The notes: generated by a model from the sequence alone, not told the origin. Positions 17,112 through 26,153 are shown, counted from the stretch's first letter. The stretch is 63,895 nt of DNA from Planctomycetota bacterium (GCA_016795245.1 JAEUIA010000058.1:1-63895), one strand, 5' to 3'. Numbers and translations are program-made.

Positions 17112-19285
17112 GCAAGAGCCGCGCAGATCGACTTCAGGCTGCGCTCTTGTTGGCGCCTGTTCTCGTCTGCGCGTGGCCGTACGCGGGCTCGGTGTTGCGG
17201 CACGACGTCGCTCCGCAAGCCACGGGCATCGGATTCACCGCGCTGGCGCTGATCCCGTCGGCCGTGTGCCTCGTCGCACGCCGAGCGTGGCCTGCGGTGC
17301 GTGCGTTGTGGTTCCTGCTCGTGTCGCTGCTCGTGGCGGGATTCTGGGTCAGCATCGATCATTCGACGGATACGTTCGAAGGTTCGCGCGTGCTCATGCA
17401 CTGGATCGTCGCGCTGCACTGCCTGCTCGCGGGCGCGAGCCTGGGTGAAGCCGGGCGGACGCTGTTCGTCCGCGGACTCGTGGTTGCGAGCGCCGCCTTC
17501 GTCGCCTTCGCCTTGTTCGACGCCGAACAGGCCTTCACGGGCGCACTCGGCAACACCGGCAGCATCTCGGAAGTCGGTCTGCTCGGTGCCGTGACGGGGG
17601 TATCACTGGCCGTGCTGGCCGGCGGGATCTGGCGCAGCGTCGGCATCGCGACGTTCGTGTTGTTCCTGGCGTACGCGGCGCGCGTTCCGGTCCTGGCGGG
17701 CGCATTGTCCGCAGCGTTCGGCTGTGCCGCGCTCGTCGTCGCCCTGCGCGCGGCGCATTCACGCCGACGCATCTTCGCCGTGGTGATGCTCGGTTGCGCC
17801 CTCGTCGCGCTGGTCGTGCCCTTCGGACAGCGCTTTGCCAATTCAAAGCCCAGCGTCACCGAAACGGCAGCAACGGTGAAGCCTGACTTCGGCCCGACCG
17901 GCGGCGTCGGCGTGCGGCTCATGATCTGGCAAGGCAGCCTGAAACTCTTCGCCGAACATCCCTTGCTCGGAGTGGGCGCCGGACAATTCGCGGCGCGCTT
18001 TCCCGAGCATCGACTGCAGCAAGAGATCGAACGCACGACCTACGACCGACGGCGCGCGGAAGAAACCGAAGTCGAGCACCCGCACAACGACTGGCTCGCA
18101 CCTTGGCTCGAAGGCGGCCTGATCGCGGGCCTGGCATGGACCATCTTTTTGTTGTCGGTGGCGCGCGCCGCGTTCGTGCGCCTGGCCAGCAGTGATCCTG
18201 TTTTCATCGCGGCTTCGGCGACCGCGCTCGCGGTGCTGGCCAATGCGTTCGTGCGCGGGCCGCTCTCCTGGAATCCGATGTCTTCCCCGCTTGCGTTCGC
18301 GTTGTTCGGTCTGCTGCTCGTGCGCGACGACGGGCGCGAGCGCGCCGCGGTGCGGATGTTCGTCGTCGTCAGTTCGACGCTGCTCTTGCTCGCGCTCTCC
18401 GTCCGCGCTCAAGCCTTCGTACGCCATGGGTTCGCGCTCCAGGCCGTAGCTCTGCGCGAAGCCGAACCCGAGGAGGTCGAGCGCGCCGTCGCGGCCGCGC
18501 TGGATGCGTGCCCGGATTCGGCGCTCGCGCTCACGACCGCCGCGCGGGTGGCAGCGGGACGGGGTGAAGCCGCGTCGTTCGTCCTCGACCGGTGGTTGCA
18601 AGTGCTGCAATTGCGTCCGCAGCGCATCGAAGCGCTCTTGAGCGTGGCGAACATCCTGGCTGCACAAGATCCGGATCGCGCGCGTGCCGCCTACGAGCGC
18701 GTCCTGCACCTGGATCCGGCACATCCGGTGGCGATCCAAAACCTGGGCACGCTCGCCTTCAACGAGGGTCGAGTCGCGGCGGGGCTCGCCTGGTTCGAGC
18801 GCTTGCCGCCGGCTCGCGCGCTCTCGCGCGACTGGCTCGAGCACCTCGCCGCGCGTCTCGCGTTGAAGGGCATCGACGATGCGGCCGAGGCGCTCTTCGT
18901 GCGCGTCGATCCTGCGTTTGCGAACGCCAGCGGTGAAGAATGCATGGTGCACGCGAAGGCGGCCGAAGCGGCCGGCCGCGGCAAGGACGTCGTCGACGCG
19001 TGGAAAGCGCGGGCCCACCGCCGATGGGCGCGGGGGCACGCGCTGATCGGGCGCTACGGCGACGCAGTGCGCAGCTATCGACAGGACCTGTACCTGTGCG
19101 AGATCCACGGATTCGCGCCCCGGCGTGTGCTGCTCGAACTCGCCGCCGCCCTGCAGCGCGACGGTCGGACCGAGGAAGCGCGCTCCCGCGCCGCCGGACT
19201 TGAGCCTTCCGCCGAAGATCTGGCCGCGATGCCGGATTGGGCGCGCACAACGTTGCAGAGCGGCTTCGAAGAAGCGAAGAAGTGA
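17108..19285 (+). CDS. O-antigen-ligase-like (Wzy_C) membrane protein with C-terminal TPR repeats
   Basis: The first ~440 of 725 residues are a polytopic membrane domain of 10-12 helices. It contains the Wzy_C-type stretch VRLMIWQGSLKLFAEHPLLG (about 273-292), then GVGAGQFAARFP, a charged periplasmic loop, and EVEHPHNDWLAPWLEGGLI, whose HPHND-W-E pattern is typical of O-antigen ligases and polymerases. Residues about 455-725 are alpha-helical TPR-like repeats (for example PVAIQNLGTLAFNEGRVAAG). Related proteins transfer or polymerise polysaccharide, or O-glycosylate proteins, at the periplasmic side of the inner membrane; the acceptor here is unknown. Both ends overlap neighbouring genes by 4 bp, placing it in one operon with ftsY and the two membrane proteins downstream. 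The STT3-like protein at 19669 suggests a shared glycosylation role. Confidence 0.8.
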   Translation: MSKSRADRLQAALLLAPVLVCAWPYAGSVLRHDVAPQATGIGFTALALIPSAVCLVARRAWPAVRALWFLLVSLLVAGFWVSIDHSTDTFEGSRVLMHWIVALHCLLAGASLGEAGRTLFVRGLVVASAAFVAFALFDAEQAFTGALGNTGSISEVGLLGAVTGVSLAVLAGGIWRSVGIATFVLFLAYAARVPVLAGALSAAFGCAALVVALRAAHSRRRIFAVVMLGCALVALVVPFGQRFANSKPSVTETAATVKPDFGPTGGVGVRLMIWQGSLKLFAEHPLLGVGAGQFAARFPEHRLQQEIERTTYDRRRAEETEVEHPHNDWLAPWLEGGLIAGLAWTIFLLSVARAAFVRLASSDPVFIAASATALAVLANAFVRGPLSWNPMSSPLAFALFGLLLVRDDGRERAAVRMFVVVSSTLLLLALSVRAQAFVRHGFALQAVALREAEPEEVERAVAAALDACPDSALALTTAARVAAGRGEAASFVLDRWLQVLQLRPQRIEALLSVANILAAQDPDRARAAYERVLHLDPAHPVAIQNLGTLAFNEGRVAAGLAWFERLPPARALSRDWLEHLAARLALKGIDDAAEALFVRVDPAFANASGEECMVHAKAAEAAGRGKDVVDAWKARAHRRWARGHALIGRYGDAVRSYRQDLYLCEIHGFAPRRVLLELAAALQRDGRTEEARSRAAGLEPSAEDLAAMPDWARTTLQSGFEEAKK

Positions 19286-19665
19286 GCACTGTGGATCCCC
19301 TCGCGCGCTTCCGCAGCGACCCGCTGCGGCGTCTCGTCCTCCTGCACCTCGTCCTGGCGCTGGCGTTCGTCCTGTGGCGCGTGTTCGAAACGTCGCCCGC
19401 GACGGCGTCGACGCTCGGGAGCACGTGGCCAACGACGCTGATCGGACGCGGCCTGACCATGGTCTGTATCACGGCTGCGTTCGCGGCGTCGGTTGCGATC
19501 CTGGTCTTCACCTACCACTCGCGGCGCGAATGGCCGGCGCTGCTCTTGCTGGCTGCGCTCTTCTCCGCGCTCCTGCGACGCAACGTGGTCGACGTGTTCG
19601 ACATCGTCTACTTGCTCCTCGTCGCGCTCGCGGCCGCCGCTGCGTTCGCAACTCGTCGGCGGTAG
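19282..19665 (+). CDS. small polytopic membrane protein, unknown
   Basis: I start this 127-residue protein at GTG 19282, which overlaps the previous stop (GTGA); the longer frame only reads through the preceding gene. After a short cytoplasmic N-terminus (VSTVDPLARFRSDPLRR) there are about four hydrophobic segments: VLLHLVLALAFVLWRVF, LIGRGLTMVCITAAFAASVA, WPALLLLAALFSALL and FDIVYLLLVALAAAAAFA. No family is recognised. It is wedged between the O-antigen-ligase-like and STT3-like genes, with only 3 bp to the latter, so an accessory role in the same envelope-glycan process is an inference from context. Confidence 0.7.
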   Translation: MSTVDPLARFRSDPLRRLVLLHLVLALAFVLWRVFETSPATASTLGSTWPTTLIGRGLTMVCITAAFAASVAILVFTYHSRREWPALLLLAALFSALLRRNVVDVFDIVYLLLVALAAAAAFATRRR

Positions 19666-19668
19666 GCG

Positions 19669-21552
19669 ATGCAAGCTGCAGTCGAGGTCCGATCGACGCG
19701 ACGCGCGGTCACGCTCGCACTGATCGGATTGCTGGGACTCGTCGCGCTGATGACGGTGACGCGCGTGCGCGCAACGCTCGCGGATCCGAATTTCGACGCG
19801 CACGATGCGAGCGGCTTGCTCAAGAGCGACCCGGCCTTGCTCTACTACATGGTCGAGCGCGTGATCGAATCGAACGGCGCAATCCCCGACGATTGGCGCG
19901 CCGATCCGCGCATCGAGCATCCCGCGCTCTACGACTTCCCCGCCAGACTCCCCGTGGCGCAGGAATTCGTCGTCGCGTGGCTGCGCCTCGCGGCGGGTGA
20001 AGCACTGCCTCTGCACGTCTTCTGCCTGTGGGTCGCGGGCGCCTTCGCGAGTCTCGTGCTGATCGGCGTGTGGCTGCTCGCCTTCGAACTCTCGGGCAGC
20101 GCGTGGCTGGCCTTGCTCTCGGCCCTGCTCGCGGCGCTGTTGCCGGCGACGTGGCGGACGCTCGGGTTCGTGCTGATGGACGAAGACTTCAGCCTCCCGT
20201 TCTTCGCTCTGCACCTCGGACTGCTGGCCCGCGCGGCGAGAGTTCGAACGCCGCTGTCGTTCTTCCTCGCGGGTGCAGCCCTCGCTTGCGCCTTGTCGAC
20301 CTGGCACGCAGCGAGTTTCCTGTTCGCACTGGAAGCGATCGCGATCGCCGCCTGGGCGATTCTCCAAGGCGCCAATCCGCTGCGCTCCCGCGGCGCATGG
20401 GTGTGCCTGATCCCGATCGTCCTGGCTGCATTCGGCGTACCGTTCCTGCGTGCGAGCGGATTCATCGGCTCCATCGGCGCAACGCTGTGTCTGGCACTGT
20501 CGGCCGAGGCACTCGTCCCGCAACACCTCGCCACGCGGATCTCGACACGCCTGCGCCTGGTCGTGATGCTGGCCCTGGGGCTCGTGCTGGCGAACGTGTT
20601 CGCGGAGACGCGGGCCGATCACAGCCATGTCGTGGATCTGCTGTCAGCGAAGCTGGCTCACCTCGGCGCGCGTCCCGAGAATCCGCTCGCACTGACGCCT
20701 GATGTGCGGCTCATGTGGCAAGGCCCGTTCGAGACGTTGAGCCTCTCGGCGGCCTGGTCACTCCTGGGCTTCACCTTACTGCTCGTGCCCCTCGCGGCTG
20801 TGCGTGCGTACAGGCTCGTCGCCGGCGAGCCGCTCGCCCTCGCAGCACTGTTCACCTGCATCACGCTGGTCGCGGGCTGGCTCGTGCTGCGCGTCGTCGT
20901 GCTGCCGGCCGTGCTGCTGCCGGCAATGGCGGTGCCGCTCCTGGCGCGGAGTTGGAGAGCGAGACCGGTTCGTCTTGCTCTCGTCGCACTCGTCGTGCTG
21001 CAAGGTCTCGCTTTTGGCAGTTGGATTCACGGCTACTCCAACCCGTGGTACGCCGCGCCGGTCCAACGCCAGGCCGAAATCCGCGCACTCGTACAGGCGC
21101 TACCTGCGCTCGTGCCGTCGGAAGAAGCGGTCGCCGCCGATTCGATGAACGCAACGGCGATCCTGGTCCACACACGGCGACGCGCGATCCTCTCACCCAA
21201 GTGGGAGTCGCGTGCGAGCCGCGCGCGTGTGGTCGAATTCACGACAGCCTTCTTCGCGATGACGCCGGACGAGTTCCGCACCCTGTTGCTCTCGAAGTAC
21301 AAGTGTCGCTACCTGCTCGTGGACCGGTTCACGCTGGGCTACCTCTCCGCCTACGCCGCCGGCGTAGGCAATGCTGAGCCGCGCCCGGGAACGACGGCGA
21401 GTCTGTTGCTCTCCACCGACGGGGGCACATTGACCGGCGTGCCGGGCTACCGGCTGCTCTACCGCAGTCCTCCGAGCATCCTGCAGTCGAATGGTGCGCC
21501 GACGGATTTCTTTCGGTTGTACGTTCTGGATGAATCGGCCAATCCGAGATGA
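19669..21552 (+). CDS. STT3/PglB-like (GT66-type) integral membrane glycosyltransferase, divergent
   Basis: The 627-residue protein has about 11-13 membrane helices followed by a C-terminal soluble domain. The first extracellular loop contains DPNFDAHDASGLLKSDPALL then YY, resembling the first acidic motif and DxxYY segment of STT3/AglB/PglB oligosaccharyltransferases. A second acidic site, MDEDFSLPFF near 169-178, follows RTLGFV. STWHAASFLF resembles the next conserved membrane segment. In the soluble domain the WWDYG acceptor motif of true oligosaccharyltransferases is not present; the equivalent stretch reads AADSMNATAILVHTRRRAIL. Known STT3 proteins transfer lipid-linked glycans to asparagine; this one may be a related C-type glycosyltransferase with another acceptor. 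It ends the transcript that probably begins at ribH. Confidence 0.55.
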   Translation: MQAAVEVRSTRRAVTLALIGLLGLVALMTVTRVRATLADPNFDAHDASGLLKSDPALLYYMVERVIESNGAIPDDWRADPRIEHPALYDFPARLPVAQEFVVAWLRLAAGEALPLHVFCLWVAGAFASLVLIGVWLLAFELSGSAWLALLSALLAALLPATWRTLGFVLMDEDFSLPFFALHLGLLARAARVRTPLSFFLAGAALACALSTWHAASFLFALEAIAIAAWAILQGANPLRSRGAWVCLIPIVLAAFGVPFLRASGFIGSIGATLCLALSAEALVPQHLATRISTRLRLVVMLALGLVLANVFAETRADHSHVVDLLSAKLAHLGARPENPLALTPDVRLMWQGPFETLSLSAAWSLLGFTLLLVPLAAVRAYRLVAGEPLALAALFTCITLVAGWLVLRVVVLPAVLLPAMAVPLLARSWRARPVRLALVALVVLQGLAFGSWIHGYSNPWYAAPVQRQAEIRALVQALPALVPSEEAVAADSMNATAILVHTRRRAILSPKWESRASRARVVEFTTAFFAMTPDEFRTLLLSKYKCRYLLVDRFTLGYLSAYAAGVGNAEPRPGTTASLLLSTDGGTLTGVPGYRLLYRSPPSILQSNGAPTDFFRLYVLDESANPR

Positions 21553-21678
21553 GCGACTCGGGAATCAACTCGGACTGCAGCGATGGATGTGTGTCGGCCT
21601 CTGTCGAGTCCAAGCTGCTTGCACTAATATCGTGATCTCTCCGCTCGTCCCTTCTTTCTTGTTGTCAGGTTCACACTC

Positions 21679-22836
21679 ATGATTCGCCACGCCTCTCTCT
21701 GCCTCTCTCTCGTACTTGCTCTGGCTCAAGGGGCCGCAGCCGACACGGTCGTCATCGGAGCGCAGAAGGACAATTCGCTGTACGGCAATCTCGGGTCCAC
21801 CAGCAACGGCAAGGGCGACGGAATCTTCTGCGGCGTGGCCGGGAACGGCAGAGTTCTGCGCGGTCTCTTGCAGTTCGACGTTGCGAGCAACGTCCCGGCC
21901 GGCTCGACGATCACGAGTGTGCAACTGACGCTCACGATGGTTCGCAGCAACGCGGGTCCGGGTGTCGTCCAATTGCGACGCGTGCTGCAAGCCTGGGGCG
22001 AAGCCGCTTCCGTTCCCAGTTTTGGCGGCGGCGGAACCGGCGGTGCCGCTCAACCTGGAGACGCGACCTGGACGCATGCGTTCTTCTCGACGACCCCGTG
22101 GGCCACCCCCGGCGGTTCGTTCTCGCCGACAGCCAGCGCGACGCAGACGGTCGGCGCGGCCGGCAGCTACACATGGCTCTCCACTCCGAACCTGGTCAGC
22201 GATGTGCAGTCGTTCCTCGACGCACCGAGCGGCAACTTCGGATGGTTGTTGTTGCACAGCGATGAGGTCTCGGTCCCTACCGCCAAGAAATTCGGTTCGC
22301 GCGAGAATGGAACCACTTCCGCGCGCCCGCGGCTGGAGATCGTGTTCACGCCGCCCAGCCCGTTCGCTGCGTTCTGCTTCGGCGACGGTTCAGGAACGGC
22401 TTGTCCGTGCGCGAATGCGGGCCTCACCGGCAACGGTTGCGGAAGCTCGTCTCACCCAAACGGAGCCAATCTCACGGCGACGGGCGTGCCCAGCATCTCG
22501 AACGACACACTGATCCTCCAAGGCTCGGGCATGTCGTCGGTCGGAGGCGTGCTCTACTTCCAAGGCAGCGCGCCGATGGTCGCGGGCGCGGGCCTCGTGT
22601 TCGGTGACGGATTGCTGTGCGCCGGCGGCACGATCTTGCGCTTGGGCGTCAAGATCAACTCCGGCGGCGCGTCGCAGTGGCCCGAGGTAGGCGACCCGAG
22701 CATCTCGGTCAAAGGACTCGTCACGACGCCCGGTTCGATCCGTCACTACCAGGGCTGGTACCGCGACTCGGCCGTGTTCTGCAACCCGGAGACGTTCAAC
22801 CTCACGAACGGCCTGACCGTGACGTGGGGCGCCTGA
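21679..22836 (+). CDS. secreted DNRLRE-domain protein with shared C-terminal cysteine domain
   Basis: A Sec signal peptide (about 1-21, LSLVLALAQGAAA) starts this 385-residue protein. Residues 22-230 look like a DNRLRE beta-sandwich: VIGAQKDNSLYGNL near the start, RGLLQFDVASNVPAGSTITS, TPWATPGGSF, and ARPRLEIVF at the end. The last ~150 residues form a cysteine-containing domain (AFCFGDGSGTACPCANAGL ... YQGWYRDSAVFCNPETFNLT ... GLTVTWGA) that also ends the proteins encoded at 35124-37394 and 53534-54598. It is likely exported to the envelope or exterior. It has its own position after the membrane-protein operon and converges on the radical SAM gene with only 4 bp between the stops. Confidence 0.85.
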   Translation: MIRHASLCLSLVLALAQGAAADTVVIGAQKDNSLYGNLGSTSNGKGDGIFCGVAGNGRVLRGLLQFDVASNVPAGSTITSVQLTLTMVRSNAGPGVVQLRRVLQAWGEAASVPSFGGGGTGGAAQPGDATWTHAFFSTTPWATPGGSFSPTASATQTVGAAGSYTWLSTPNLVSDVQSFLDAPSGNFGWLLLHSDEVSVPTAKKFGSRENGTTSARPRLEIVFTPPSPFAAFCFGDGSGTACPCANAGLTGNGCGSSSHPNGANLTATGVPSISNDTLILQGSGMSSVGGVLYFQGSAPMVAGAGLVFGDGLLCAGGTILRLGVKINSGGASQWPEVGDPSISVKGLVTTPGSIRHYQGWYRDSAVFCNPETFNLTNGLTVTWGA

Positions 22837-22840
22837 ACGA

Positions 22841-24502
22841 TCAACCGGAGGTCGTCTCGGTCATCGCGTCGGAGCTGTTGCTCGCGGCGTTGCCGCTGGT
22901 GCCGGTCTTGTGTCCCGGATCGACCCACGAGCGCGACACGTCTTCGCGTTTCATGAGTTTCTTCTCGATGCGGTTGTAGACGTCGAAGGCGCGCGCCTCC
23001 ATCAAGCCGCTCGGGAAGCCGCTCGTCAGCTGTCCGCGCTCGAGGCGGCGACGTGCGCGCTTCTCCCACCAGCCGATCTTGCCGCGCGCGAGACCGTAGT
23101 CGAGCGTCACGTAGTGCTGGTACATCTTGCGCGCGAGCGCGACGTCGGGCGGGATCTTGCCGGGCCAGGTCTCTTCGAGGTGGTACTCGCCGATCGAGCC
23201 CCATTCTTCGAGCTTCTGCGGCGGCACGTAGCCGAGTTCGATGGCCTGGTCCCACATCGCGGTCCCGGGGATCGGTCGGTAAGGCCACACGGTCGGACGC
23301 GCGAGCGGTGCCGCGACGTGCAGGCGGCGGCACTGGTCGATCGTGGCGTGCATCGAAGCCGCCTCTTCGCCCGGGTAACCGATGATGTACGTGACGGACG
23401 CGCAGATACCGCGCTTGTCCATCTCGACGGCAGCGTCGACGTTGTCGTCGCCGTGGATGGGCTTGCCGATCTTCTTCATCATCTCGTCGGTGCCGGCTTC
23501 GGCGCCGATCTCGGCGATGTACATGCCGCATTCCGCCAGCATGTCGAGCGTTTCGGGGTCCTTCTTCTTGCACTCGAGGATCGTGTGGGTCTCGATGAAC
23601 GCATTCCAGTGGAAGCGCAACTTGCGGTCGATCATGCCGCGCGCAAAATCCTTCATGCGCTTGCGCATCACGCCCCAGTTGGCGTCGTGGAAGCGCACGA
23701 CTTCGAAGCCCCAGCGCTCCTGCAGTTGCTGCAGATCGTCGAGCATCCTGTCGGCGGGCATCGCCTTCCAACGGCGGTCGGTGACGATCGGCGAGCAGCA
23801 GAAAGTGCACGGTTCGGGGCAACCGTAGGAGGAGAAATAGGTGATGCCGAAGTACGGCTTGCGTTCGCCGATCGCGGGCGGCGTCGGCATGCGCAATACG
23901 TCCTTGTGCGAACGCGCGCGCAGTTGCGATTGCTTGTAGGGCTCGATGTCGAGGATGTGCCACGGCACGTTCAGACACTGATCCCAGTTGGCGACCTCGC
24001 GCTTTTGCGTGCGCACGACCGCGCCGTCGCGCCACAACGCGAGGCCGGCGATCGTGTCGAGCTTCACGCCGGAATCCACGGCTGCCACCAGCTCGCGGAA
24101 GGTGATCTCGCCCTGTCCGAGGACGACCGCGTCGTACAGCCCTGAACCGAGTTGCAGGTCGGGGCGCACACTCGCGAACCACCCGCCGATGAACATCGGC
24201 AGACTCGGGAAACGCGCCTTGACCTTCTTCGAGCACGCCAACCCGTCCGTCACCATGTAGCCGAGAATGCCGGTGGTCGCGTACAGAAGCGCGCCTTCGC
24301 ATGCTTCCAACACGCGGCGGTGCGCTTCCTCGGGCGGGTACAGACTGCCGTCGACGATCACGACCTCGTAGCCGTCCTGGATCGGCCAGGCGGAGATGGT
24401 GAGCATCTCCAGGGGCAGCATGTCCTTGCTGGACTGCAGTCCCAACGACTCGTCGACCTGGGCGGGTTGGTAAAGGACGAGCTTCTTCTTGCGGCCGATC
24501 AT
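22841..24502 (-). CDS. cobalamin-binding-domain radical SAM protein
   Basis: This 553-residue protein resembles B12-dependent radical SAM enzymes (BchE/HpnJ-like in layout). The N-terminal ~190 residues form a Rossmann-like cobalamin-binding-type domain (VLYQPAQVDESLG, AWPIQDGYEVVIVDGS, MFIGGWFASVRP, VVLGQGEITFREL). The radical SAM core has the Fe-S motif GCPEPCTFC, with Cys228, Cys232 and Cys235, followed by FHDANWGVM, AEIGAEAGTDEMM and TYIIGYPGEE. The C-terminal ~100 residues are basic and end in a polar tail (SGNAASNSSD). Such enzymes perform methylations or ring rearrangements on lipids, tetrapyrroles or natural products; nothing nearby indicates the substrate. It is a single gene, convergent with the DNRLRE protein gene. 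Confidence 0.88.
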   Translation of the reverse strand: MIGRKKKLVLYQPAQVDESLGLQSSKDMLPLEMLTISAWPIQDGYEVVIVDGSLYPPEEAHRRVLEACEGALLYATTGILGYMVTDGLACSKKVKARFPSLPMFIGGWFASVRPDLQLGSGLYDAVVLGQGEITFRELVAAVDSGVKLDTIAGLALWRDGAVVRTQKREVANWDQCLNVPWHILDIEPYKQSQLRARSHKDVLRMPTPPAIGERKPYFGITYFSSYGCPEPCTFCCSPIVTDRRWKAMPADRMLDDLQQLQERWGFEVVRFHDANWGVMRKRMKDFARGMIDRKLRFHWNAFIETHTILECKKKDPETLDMLAECGMYIAEIGAEAGTDEMMKKIGKPIHGDDNVDAAVEMDKRGICASVTYIIGYPGEEAASMHATIDQCRRLHVAAPLARPTVWPYRPIPGTAMWDQAIELGYVPPQKLEEWGSIGEYHLEETWPGKIPPDVALARKMYQHYVTLDYGLARGKIGWWEKRARRRLERGQLTSGFPSGLMEARAFDVYNRIEKKLMKREDVSRSWVDPGHKTGTSGNAASNSSDAMTETTSG

Positions 24503-24583
24503 GTCGTGTTTTGCCCCGCGGCGCGGATCAGGAGCGAGGCGCCGGGCCCCACAGTCTACCAGCCCCGTGCCTTTGGGGCGGGC

Positions 24584-25600
24584 TCACTCTCCTGACGCAT
24601 GCGGTGTATGAGCCTGTTTCTGCGCTGCCGGCGTCGATTGCGTCCATTCGGCGGCTCGCTGAAGGGCGTGCATCAAATTGGCGGGGTCCGCCTTGCCCTG
24701 CCCGGCGATGTCGAACGCGGTGCCGTGCACCGGGCTGACGCGCAGGTACGGCAAGCCCGCGATCACGGTCACTCCCCCGTCCGCCGCGAGCAACTTGATC
24801 GGGATGAAGGCCTGGTCGTGGTACAGCGCCAGCACGCCGTCGTACGCGCCGCGCGAGGCCGACAAGAACACGGTGTCGGGCGAGAGCGGTCCGGTGACAT
24901 CGATCCCCTGCTCGCGCGCGCGCGCAACAGCAGGGCGCAAGATGGATTCGTCCTCCGTGCCGAGGATGCCGCCTTCACCGGCGTGCGGATTCAAGCCCGC
25001 GAGCGCGAGCTTCGGTCGCGCACGACCGAAGCGTTTCAGACTCGAGTTCAACAGGTCGAGACGGTCGAGCACGCGCTCGGTGGTCACTTGATCCAACGCG
25101 CGCCGCAGCGGCATGTGCCGCGTGAGCAGCATCACGCAGAGGCGTCCGGCGAGCGCCATCATCTCGAAGCGTTCGACGCCGCACCAACGGCCGAGCAGAT
25201 CGGTCTGCCCTTCGACCTTTTCGCCGGCGAGGTGCAGCGCTTCCTTGCTGACCGGTGCGGTGACGAGCGCGTCCACGCGGCGCGCGAGGGCGAGTTCGTG
25301 TCCGGCGCGCAAGGAACTCAAGGCTGAGCGACCGCCGGAGAGCTGCGCCTCTCCGACCTTCCAGCCGCCGTGTTCACCTGTGTCGATCCACGCGGCGGAT
25401 TCGATGCGCCCGAGATCTGCGTCGCTTGCGATCCTCGGCACGCGTGCCGGTCGCAGCGAATCAGGCCCGAGCACGACCAACCGCATGGCAGCACTCGTGT
25501 GTGCGTCGCTCAAGGCCGCGTGCACGATCTCAGGCCCGATGCCGGCCGGATCTCCCGCCGTGAGCGCCAACAAGGGACGCATGTTGTCGTTCGCTTTCAT
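24584..25600 (-). CDS. pdxA: 4-hydroxythreonine-4-phosphate dehydrogenase PdxA
   Basis: PdxA oxidises 4-phosphohydroxy-threonine in the DXP-dependent pyridoxal phosphate pathway, using NAD and a divalent metal. Family motifs are LALTAGDPAGIGPEI near the N-terminus, ALVTAPVSKEAL, RHMPLRRAL, LNPHAGEGGILG and ALYHDQAFIPIKLL; the three histidines in the last three motifs are the metal ligands. I chose ATG 25600 (338 residues, usual length). The longer frame upstream lies inside the long palindrome and is not homologous. Only 25 bp separate the start from the palindrome arm, so transcription must come through or from within the element. A related paralogue, PdxA2, acts on other substrates. Confidence 0.94.
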   Translation of the reverse strand: MKANDNMRPLLALTAGDPAGIGPEIVHAALSDAHTSAAMRLVVLGPDSLRPARVPRIASDADLGRIESAAWIDTGEHGGWKVGEAQLSGGRSALSSLRAGHELALARRVDALVTAPVSKEALHLAGEKVEGQTDLLGRWCGVERFEMMALAGRLCVMLLTRHMPLRRALDQVTTERVLDRLDLLNSSLKRFGRARPKLALAGLNPHAGEGGILGTEDESILRPAVARAREQGIDVTGPLSPDTVFLSASRGAYDGVLALYHDQAFIPIKLLAADGGVTVIAGLPYLRVSPVHGTAFDIAGQGKADPANLMHALQRAAEWTQSTPAAQKQAHTPHASGE

Positions 25601-25625
25601 CGCGCGAGATCTTACGCGCTGTGGT

Positions 25626-25883
25626 CGCAGTCCGGAGGGTACGTAGTCAGGCTCCACTCCGCCGTTCTCGCCGCTGGATACGCTGCCAGGTCCAGTTTGA
25701 CCGTACGGAGCCAGGCTCCTGTGGTGCAAACTCGCCGGCGGCACGTCTTCCGGTTGCGCGCGGTTCTACACCGGCGAGTTTGCACCACAGGAGCCTGGCT
25801 CCGTACGGTCAAACTGGACCTGGCAGCGTATCCAGCGGCGAGAACGGCGGAGTGGAGCCTGACTACGTACCCTCCGGACTGCG
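25626..25883. repeat. perfect long palindrome, 113-bp arms, 32-bp spacer
   Basis: Arms at 25626-25738 and 25771-25883 are exact reverse complements over 113 bp; the spacer is 25739-25770. The inner arm contains GACCGTACGGAGCCAGGCTC, and the corresponding sequence at both window ends is GACCGTACCGAGCCAGGCTC: the G-to-C changes occur in pairs, keeping an inner GGAGCC/GGCTCC (or CGAGCC/GGCTCG) stem. The spacer end GCGCGCGGTTCTACA matches GCGCGCGGCTCTACA at 13-27 apart from one base. The right arm supplies the last six codons and stop of the FlhB-like gene, and the left arm ends 25 bp before pdxA. The perfect arms imply recent origin or ongoing correction. Confidence 0.97.
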
Positions 25884-26153
25884 CTCCTGATTGAGTGCGT
25901 GCAGGTACGTCAGCACGTGTGCCACCGCGGTGTAGAGCTCGACGGGAATCTCGTCGAGCAGTTCGCAGGCCGACAGCAGTTCGACGAGGTCCTTGTCCTC
26001 GCGCACCGGAACTCCGTGAGCGCGCGCGGTCCTTAGGATCTGGTCGGCGACCGCGCCGCGACCCTTCGCGACCACGCGCGGAGCGGAATTCGCCGCCGGC
26101 TCGTAGCGCAGGGCCACCGCATTGCGCGGCTTGGGTTCTTCGTGCGTGCTCAT
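25863..26153 (-). CDS. FlhB C-terminal-domain-like protein (YlqH/FhlB type)
   Basis: This 96-residue protein corresponds to the cytoplasmic C-terminal domain of FlhB/YscU without the membrane part: AVALRYEPAANSAPRVVAKG, then VADQILRTARAHGVPVREDK and LVELLSACELLDEIPVELYTAVAHVL. The autocleavage motif NPTH of FlhB is absent. Stand-alone homologues (Bacillus YlqH, FhlB) usually sit next to a FliK-like gene, exactly as here: the start overlaps the upstream FliK-like stop (ATGA). In flagellar systems FlhB and FliK control the export switch. No flagellar or type III gene is in the window, so they may act on a system encoded elsewhere. The last residues (RSPEGT) are encoded by the palindrome arm. 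Confidence 0.8.
   Translation of the reverse strand: MSTHEEPKPRNAVALRYEPAANSAPRVVAKGRGAVADQILRTARAHGVPVREDKDLVELLSACELLDEIPVELYTAVAHVLTYLHALNQERSPEGT

Noticed and set aside
25626..25883. Giant intrinsic terminator
   Set aside because: Neither side has a T-run, and arms of 113 bp far exceed any terminator; transcriptional effects remain possible but not by the standard mechanism.
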